A DNA stretch of 64,000 nucleotides from Sipunculus nudus (taxonomy: Eukaryota; Annelida; Sipuncula; Golfingiida; Sipunculidae), in NCBI GenBank assembly GCA_026874595.1, contig CM049320.1:36492214-36556213 (forward strand). Reading direction: 5' to 3'. Under the pieces are notes generated by a model. That model was not told the DNA's origin and made no database searches. It saw only the letters and a list, made by a program, of their open reading frames with translations. Position 1 is the stretch's first letter. Every line of letters begins with the position of its first letter. A program made the translations under genes and the position numbers. Shown one piece after another: positions 57,712-64,000 of the stretch.

Positions 57712-58844
57712 GTGGGAAATTATACATCGTAAACATTTGTTAGCTATTCAGGCTAAAGAACCACTTTATTTACAAAAAAATGCAGCCGCCATAAAACGCA
57801 GATCAATCAGTTGTTGATGTGTGTTCAGAGTGCAAAGGATGGTGTAAATTGCTAATGCCTAATTGTAATTATTAGAATAGACCCATGGACAGTAGTAGAT
57901 CATATTCAAGCTAAATGCTATCATGACTGACTTAACTGGTGTTCTTTGATTTATTATATTACTCCATATTGCAATAGATGCATATTAATACATTAATATG
58001 CAACACACGTGTATTAATATACATGATGGTTTTAGACAACCCCTCTGTATGAGCTAGCTTTTCACCCTATTACTCTATAGAGCATGTTCAAAGATTTCCC
58101 CTAAATCGCCACAATAGGTAACATTGCATGCCGGGGCGTATTATGGTGCTTTATAACAAAACTTTCACATACAGTTATAATATTTATAATCAGGGCCCTT
58201 GGGTTATTTGTTGTTCAGATAAATACTTATCTGCCAGTACTCTCCATGCAATACAACGAGGCGAAGACAGCTTGCTATAACACTTTGCATAATAAATGAG
58301 ATGAAGGTGAATTTGATGCTAGGTGGTACACGCTTTTTGGCTTAGTGTGTGACAATATTCCTTTACAAATAAATGGCATAGTAAAACAGGTGTGAAACAA
58401 GTGAAGCAGAATATACAATAATCTCTTGTATATTTTCTTTCACACACACACATATATATATATATATTATAATTATTATTTTCTGCTACTACAAATAAGT
58501 AGATAAATGAAAATAATTCGTTGCCACCCTGTTCGGGTTTTTCATCCTTTTTATAGACAGGCAAAAATCTCAAGAGTTTTCTCTTTATTATTGGTCTGCC
58601 TTGCAGAGAATGACCTATTTAACCTAGATGCATAGCAATAAGTTACACAGGTTACACCGAACAAGCTTTATCATGTTTTGGAACTGTATCAAGCCCACTT
58701 ACAATAAATACTTGAAAATTAAATTAATTAAAGAACATGAATTATTTATGGTGACAGTCCTAAAACTGCTTTTAAAAAGTTTCTTTGAAATCACTTTATA
58801 TAACTTACATATTTTATAGGATATATTGATTTTTATCCGCTTAC

Positions 58845-58872
58845 CTGCATGAAGTACAAATGAAGCCAGCAT
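58845..58872 (-). CDS. Possible first coding exon (secretory start, phase 1 donor)
   Basis: ATG CTG GCT TCA TTT GTA CTT CAT GCA G is followed by a strong donor (GCAG|GTAAGC). MLASFVLHA is hydrophobic but short for a complete signal peptide. The phase 1 ending matches CTLD exons of this locus. It could start CTLD gene 2 or the receptor remnant ending at 56048; no linking exon was found. Confidence 0.3.
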
Positions 58873-59151
58873 GATAGAAAAATTCAAACAGCTATATCAG
58901 CCAACGGGTTGGCTTTCTGCTGGGTTTGTTCCTGCTGGAAAAAGCTGACTGTTATCTCAAATCACATATCAACAAGATAATTATTTGCCAGCAGACAAAC
59001 TAATGGGAAATTATGAATTACAACAATACCAAAGTGAAGCCTCCCTGTTTATACATGCACAACATGGATTCGTGTTAAGCAAGTTAAAACGAATTATCTC
59101 ATAAAGATCATTGTAATCCTTAGGATCTAACAAAATATCACACTGCTTAAA

Positions 59152-59159
59152 TATGCTGT
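59152..59159 (+). repeat. Left target-site duplication of the hAT-type element
   Basis: TATGCTGT, identical to 60065-60072. Confidence 0.75.
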
Positions 59160-60064
59160 TAGTGGTGGGAGTCGGTTCCTTTTTCATAATCGATCTCAAT
59201 TGAGCAAACCGACTGATGATCGATTATTAATCGGTTTAGACAAATATATGCAATTGTCAAAGAAATATGCAATTATCTTGTGGAACTGTACCTACGTTCC
59301 CCTGCAGGTATTCTCCTGTCGCGCACGAGTGTAACAGTCCTCCCACGTATAAAGATACAATCAGCCTAATTTTAAGGATCAAATTAAACGATCGGCAACG
59401 TCGGGTAATATCTTTCTATATGGAAATTGAGAGAATCTAAGAATGTAGGAACTTTAGAGGGGCTGTTTTTATAGCAAATGAAGGCAGATTTTACGGGCCC
59501 AGGTGCATTTTGGGCAGATCATACCAACAACAAAAAATTGCAGACTAATAAAAAAAATCCAGCCGAAATCCAAATACTCGACCGGCCGGGTTAGCCCCAA
59601 CAAAGATTTTTTTCAGGACGGCCTAAACAGCGGCACCTGGCATCGGTTGAATATATTATTTATAAGAGAATCTCGCAAGATTGGCATAGACCTGGAGAAT
59701 TTATGGAGTATTTTAACGCCATCCCGCCAATATTTTGCAATATACACCTCGTTAGAAAACTCTTCGCTAATTATGCAGCTCCCTGCCAGTTCACAGATGA
59801 TAAGTTTAACAAGTCCTCCGTTTTTGCATACACCGTGTCATACTCAGTTACATACTGAAGTTTTTTGGGAACACAGACTCATTAAATGAAGCGCAGAATG
59901 TGGTTAAAAATGGAAGAAAATTTTTTGCCTATAACATTAAGGCATTCTGGGAAAACAATCATTATTATGATATAATTGATAGTCGCCTTTGGTAATCGAG
60001 CGCTTAAAAAGGGGGCAGCAAACCGACTGACTTTCGATAAAACTCCATGATCGGCACACCACTA
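59160..60064. mobile_element. hAT-type non-autonomous transposon, 905 bp
   Basis: The left end TAGTGGTGGGAGTCGG and right end (read inward) TAGTGGTGTGCCGATC share TAGTGGTG. Subterminal AAACCGACTGA..TTCGAT/GATCGAT words recur near both ends (59200-59230 and 60021-60036). A perfect 8-bp duplication, TATGCTGT, flanks the element. TIRs with TAGTGGTG and 8-bp target duplications are hAT hallmarks. A 128-codon frame at 59503-59889 on plus shows no transposase motif that I recognise, so the element probably moved in trans. Confidence 0.75.
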
Positions 60065-60072
60065 TATGCTGT
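60065..60072 (+). repeat. Right target-site duplication of the hAT-type element
   Basis: TATGCTGT, identical to 59152-59159. Confidence 0.75.
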
Positions 60073-62560
60073 CTTTTATAAATTAGTTAACAGGTAAACA
60101 CATTCTTATATTTTTATGTGATTTTTAAGTAGCACAAAAACCTTAAAACATTTAAGTCATTTTAAAATATCATAACACTTGACCGTTTCTTTTAGGTATT
60201 TGATTTCCGAGCAACATATTTTGCTATTTGTATTTCTGTCATTTTCAAGCACCTACTGTATCTATTCTTATCCCAAAATATTACATAACCAATCTTAAAC
60301 AGTTTATAAATATATGGTGATGTAGATTCCATTTCCTTGTTAGAACGTTAAACTGAAATAACAAAATATTCATTTTTTTTTAGCTGGAGATAAAGTGAAC
60401 AGAAGATGATCCTTGTCCTCTCGGTTGAGCTAATTTTAGACCCGAATCAAACGATTATGACATCAGATGTGCTTAATATCAATTGACATCATACGCTATG
60501 TTGTACACAGAGAACCACAGCTTCGATGAAATAATGCGGCCTGTTGTCACATTATCTTGATTAAAAATGATGGAATAATACATCCCAAATAATAGGCTGA
60601 TAATAAATAAAGGAATCGTTATATCATTGGTTATACTGGTCAAGGCTGTGTGGTTATGTACCCGCTAAATGCATGTATTATTACTTTCTTGATGCAGATA
60701 AATAATAACCATTAGGTGTAACAACGGTATTTAACAAGATAATTATACATGATCTCACCAAGGAAGTGTTGCGATGACCGAATTCAACGAGACACTGAAT
60801 CTATATGATAAACATGTAGTCTAAGTTAAGGGAAATAAATATGAGTTAATTGTGCATTCATTCTCGGGTAATTTTTAAATAAGCATGTACAGTGTATAAA
60901 TTATCAATAAAGACATATAACCAATGTAACATAATTAATGTGATCATTGCAGGTTAAAATGGATAACAAAACGTAAGTGATTAGTTTGACATATAGCGTG
61001 TTATTTTGTACTCGAACTGTTAAAGACCCTACCGGAGTATAAAAAGGGCCCGCAAGATTGCGTAGCTGTATGTCATTGAAATTTAAATACCTGTCGAGAC
61101 ACATCGACCGAAATCATGAAAAAAGTCATCAGGTTTGAATTCTAGGCCATTATTCAGTATAATATTTGTCTGACATACGCATTTTAACTCAAAGAATCAA
61201 ATGTGACCATTAAAATAATCATAAGTATATATTTTCTCCAATATCTCACGATGTTGCTCACCAGCCGGCCAGCTGTCAGTGCCGTCTGGGAAAAACTGGA
61301 TAATATTAGTTTAGTCGAGCGAGTTTCTCTCTCAGACAAAACGTATGCCTTATTGATGCATCAAATATTATTGTCTTTATTTTTAAAGTAAAAAGATCCA
61401 ATATTGTTGGAGATATTACTAGTTCTAGAGCCGAGGCGGACTGTCAGATTGCACAGGTTTGAAAATGTCAGTTGGTGTCACGTGACACGACAAACCAAAT
61501 GTCAACAATAACAAACGGCACGTGGTCAAGTGGGCGTTGCCTGCTATTGTGCCTCTCAAAACCACAATGGAAATTTGATTCAGTCTTTACATATGTTTTT
61601 TTTTTCACATATAATCCCATTTATATTCATATCAAAGACTCAAAAGGAATATAACCGAGGTCACAAGATGGCTATCTCTAGTGGCATCAAGATTTAGAGG
61701 TCTCTACAGGTATTATTTTATTGATATATTTAGAGGTCTGGAAACTTATTATTATGTATATATTTTCGCTTTTTAAAGTTTCAATATTTACCTTCATTTG
61801 GCACTTTCATGCACCCAGGTAAAGAATGCCGGCCGGCAATGCCTCTATTAGAATACTCTATATGTTCAATCCCAGACATTCCCCGCATCTATGAGGACAA
61901 TCTATGAGTGTAATTATAAATTATGAAACCGCTACTTTACTGAGTTATTTCATATTTTCTTTAGCAAAGGTACAGTTGTTGGCGAGTCTGGAGTATCTGA
62001 TACGGGAGCTTGGGTTTTGGTAGTGGAAAATAAACATTTTTGTTTTGCAAATAGTTTGCCTTATGTTTTTTATCAAGATTTTATACCATTACACCAAAAT
62101 CACTTTTGTGTTGAATGCTTAGAGCTATGGGATCTAAAATAATCTTCATTATTTAATCAAACAATTTATCTTTAGCTTTTCTGTGAAAAGCGCACCAGTT
62201 TTGGGTGCAGTTTTTCAAATTTAATTTGTTAATTTGGCAGGTTGTTAGGGTTACGAGTTTTCATTACTTTGTAATTGAAATCGTTTAAATTTCCTTTCGA
62301 ATAAATTAGACCAACAATATTAATATTCAAGATAAATCATTTTAATTGCATGTGATTAGTCTGAATAATTTTATTATTTTTATTAATTGCACTTACGTTA
62401 ATATGTATATTACGCTGGAGCCTAGAACTGGTACTTTCTGTGGAATTCAAATGAAGTTACTCCTGGGTATATAAAAACACGATATATTCGTTAAAATCCT
62501 TTAAATTCAGTTCTTAAATGGAATCAGTTCGAAACACTTTCATGAAAATTCCATGGAACG
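60073..62560. other. Intergenic DNA, nothing recognised
   Basis: AT-rich single-copy-looking DNA. It contains a 12-bp GC palindrome (TGCCGGCCGGCA near 61829) and short frames with no domains. I see no exon with splice support. Confidence 0.4.
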
Positions 62561-62575
62561 TTCCATTCTTAACAG

Positions 62576-63176
62576 CTACCACCAACGATGTCCCATATAT
62601 GGCTGGCTCTCGGGATTAGGATACAGCTCTCAGACAGACTAACGCTAATACACAGTCCGGCATGATCGTCCATCTCTCTTTCCAGCGCCCGTGCTTTCCT
62701 CTCTAGGTACGTTGAGTGACGCCACACCATCCTGTCCTCCAGCATCTTCCAAAACTTCTTATACAAGTGTTTTCTCACCCCACTGTTCCTTCCATGTGGG
62801 GCTTGGCCTTTCCCAAGCCAGGCTTGCCGAAATGTTGTGACACATGGATTACACAGACAAAAAGGACACCCTTCATCCTGGACGCTCTGATCTGCTGCCA
62901 GGGTTGGTGTCTCACTCTCAGGGACCCCTGGAATAGCTGCTGATTGTGACAAGGTAATGTCAATGCTGTCCTGATGTGACCGAGCGTTATATACTACACT
63001 TGACCAGTGGTACTGGTAGTACACTCTACACTACTGTTGCCATTATCACATGACTCAACGTTCTGTATGTGCAGAACCCAACCATGCTCAGTAAACAAAG
63101 CCTCGATAGCATCTCTTTCTTCACGGGTTACCAAAAGGGGCATCAGTTCTTTATACTCCATTGTACATACAATCAT
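62576..63176 (-). pseudogene. Frameshifted Cys-motif protein of a probable two-gene mobile element
   Basis: From ATG at 63176 (or 63161) the frame reads MEYKELMPLLVTREERDAIE and LFTEHGWVL, then shifts near 62995. It continues as CPFCLCNPCVT, QAWLGKGQAPHGRNSGVRK, LYKKFWKML and YLERKARALE. A further change brings in MPDCVLALV, and another brings NPESQPYMGHRWW before a stop at 62576. These blocks, in this order, match a Cys-motif protein that I recall as widespread and repetitive in molluscs and cnidarians, next to a larger protein. At least two indels break it. Function unknown; a DNA-binding or regulatory role of a transposon is inference. Confidence 0.55.
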
Positions 63177-63636
63177 AAGCGATTTTCTGTAGTGAGCAGA
63201 ATTTGTTCTGGATATCAATTTATAGATTTAATGATCATGTGAGGGAATTTATATGTAAAACTACGTATTTTTATATGTAGATATCAAAGAAAACAAAACC
63301 TTCGACCAAACATGTTGTCAGTATTAGTCCGGCGTATATATCAAAATATAATGATACAATGTTTAACTATGTATTTCTGGTTGTAAATATCAAAGCTAAA
63401 ATGCGTTATTGACATGTCGGAATCACTTTGGAGTCAGTTTTTATCCTTTTTTTCTTCATACATTCAAACCCTACGAGACATTCATGTAACAACAAGTTTT
63501 TTTTATTTAATTTTACAAGTCTGTTGTTTTTGTGAACGCGAGTCACTAAATATACCTTGCAGCAAGTCTTTTTAGCTCCGGCTGTTCAGACAAACTTCTC
63601 CGTGTATTACACGTATCGACATCTTCATCTACTATA
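63177..63636. promoter_or_regulatory. Divergent intergenic region between two head-to-head reading frames
   Basis: About 460 bp separate the start of the minus-strand frame and the plus-strand ATG. It is AT-rich, with a T-run at 63496-63505. Head-to-head layout suggests a shared promoter region; no core element was confidently identified. Confidence 0.3.
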
Positions 63637-64000
63637 ATGTACAGCAAAGACAAGGCGGCGTCCGTGAAGCGACGGAACGATTCTCGGAAAGACAAGGATG
63701 GGGCAAGGAAACTGGAAGGAAAGATCAGCATCTCTGGTAGAACGACGGAGGACCTTGCGGCTGTGTATAGATCAGTCACAGCTGTGAAATGCTATATGGG
63801 TCAGGGGAATGCAGACCGAGCAGAGGCAGAACCATGCGATGCCACTCCTGCCACAAACATGTTCTGTAGCCAGAGTGTGGAGGAGACAGAGCAAGAGATG
63901 CATCTTGTGGCCACCTCATCGATTTCACTTCTTGTTGACAAGGTCCAGCGACACCGATCTGAGTGTGATGGGGAGCTCATCGTGGAGGGCGTCAAGTTAC
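63637..64000 (+). CDS. 5' part of a repeat-borne protein, open to the window end
   Basis: ATG at 63637 opens 121 codons without a stop; the frame is open back to 63550 and is cut by the window end. Base composition is richer in G/C than the surroundings, as expected of coding DNA. The start is highly charged and basic (MYSKDKAASVKRRNDSRKDK), and the end reads SLLVDKVQRHRSECDGELIV then EGVKL. The C-terminal (Q/R)H-x-S-x-C-x-G-x-L segment resembles the start of a conserved region in a large uncharacterised protein family, repetitive in marine invertebrates, whose genes lie beside the Cys-motif protein at 62576-63176. Family identity is from memory. Confidence 0.5.
   Translation, partial: MYSKDKAASVKRRNDSRKDKDGARKLEGKISISGRTTEDLAAVYRSVTAVKCYMGQGNADRAEAEPCDATPATNMFCSQSVEETEQEMHLVATSSISLLVDKVQRHRSECDGELIVEGVKL

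Overview
The window looks like invertebrate nuclear DNA, most probably from a bivalve mollusc. It is AT-rich and intron-rich, packed with (AT)n arrays and degenerate short tandem repeats. It carries pearl/Helitron-like elements (ACGG microsatellite plus 3' hairpin), TGACCTTGACC-type repeats and C-type-lectin-domain (CTLD) genes. There are no bacterial-style operons. Coding potential sits in short exons that I recognised by reading frame together with splice sites and matching intron phases. The species assignment is inference.

Layout: (1) 1-9.5 kb is a minus-strand secreted-type gene with two CTLDs (exons at 9325-9448, 6936-7109, 4489-4629, 1556-1819 and 1161-1292). All of its introns are phase 1, and repeats lie in the introns. 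(2) 10,085-46,194 is three head-to-tail, nearly identical copies of a 12.0-kb segment (12,027, 12,072 and 12,011 bp). The copies differ by scattered single-base changes and by microsatellite length. The junctions show a 2-bp GA microhomology. I see no convincing gene inside the unit; it holds pearl/Helitron-like tandem repeats, a TTAA-flanked 290-bp MITE and many (AT)n arrays. (3) 46.9-48.9 kb is a second minus-strand gene encoding a type-I membrane protein with two CTLDs, a short stalk, one transmembrane helix and a tiny tail. Its apparent signal-peptide reading frame has a stop at codon 3. (4) 50.2-53.3 kb is a decayed DIRS-like (tyrosine-recombinase) retrotransposon with roughly 90-bp terminal direct repeats. 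(5) 53.3-62.5 kb is mostly non-coding. It includes an orphan membrane-anchor exon, an orphan secretory-start exon, a possible esterase-like terminal exon and a 905-bp hAT-type element with a perfect 8-bp target duplication. (6) 62.6-64.0 kb holds a divergent pair: a frameshifted Cys-motif protein on minus and an open, window-truncated reading frame on plus. It resembles a two-gene repeat-borne protein pair that I recall from marine invertebrate genomes.

The two CTLD genes share strand, exon phase pattern and two-exons-per-domain layout. They are probably old paralogues, now separated by the triplicated 12-kb block. The block starts about 640 bp upstream of the first gene's start codon and ends about 750 bp past the second gene's stop codon.
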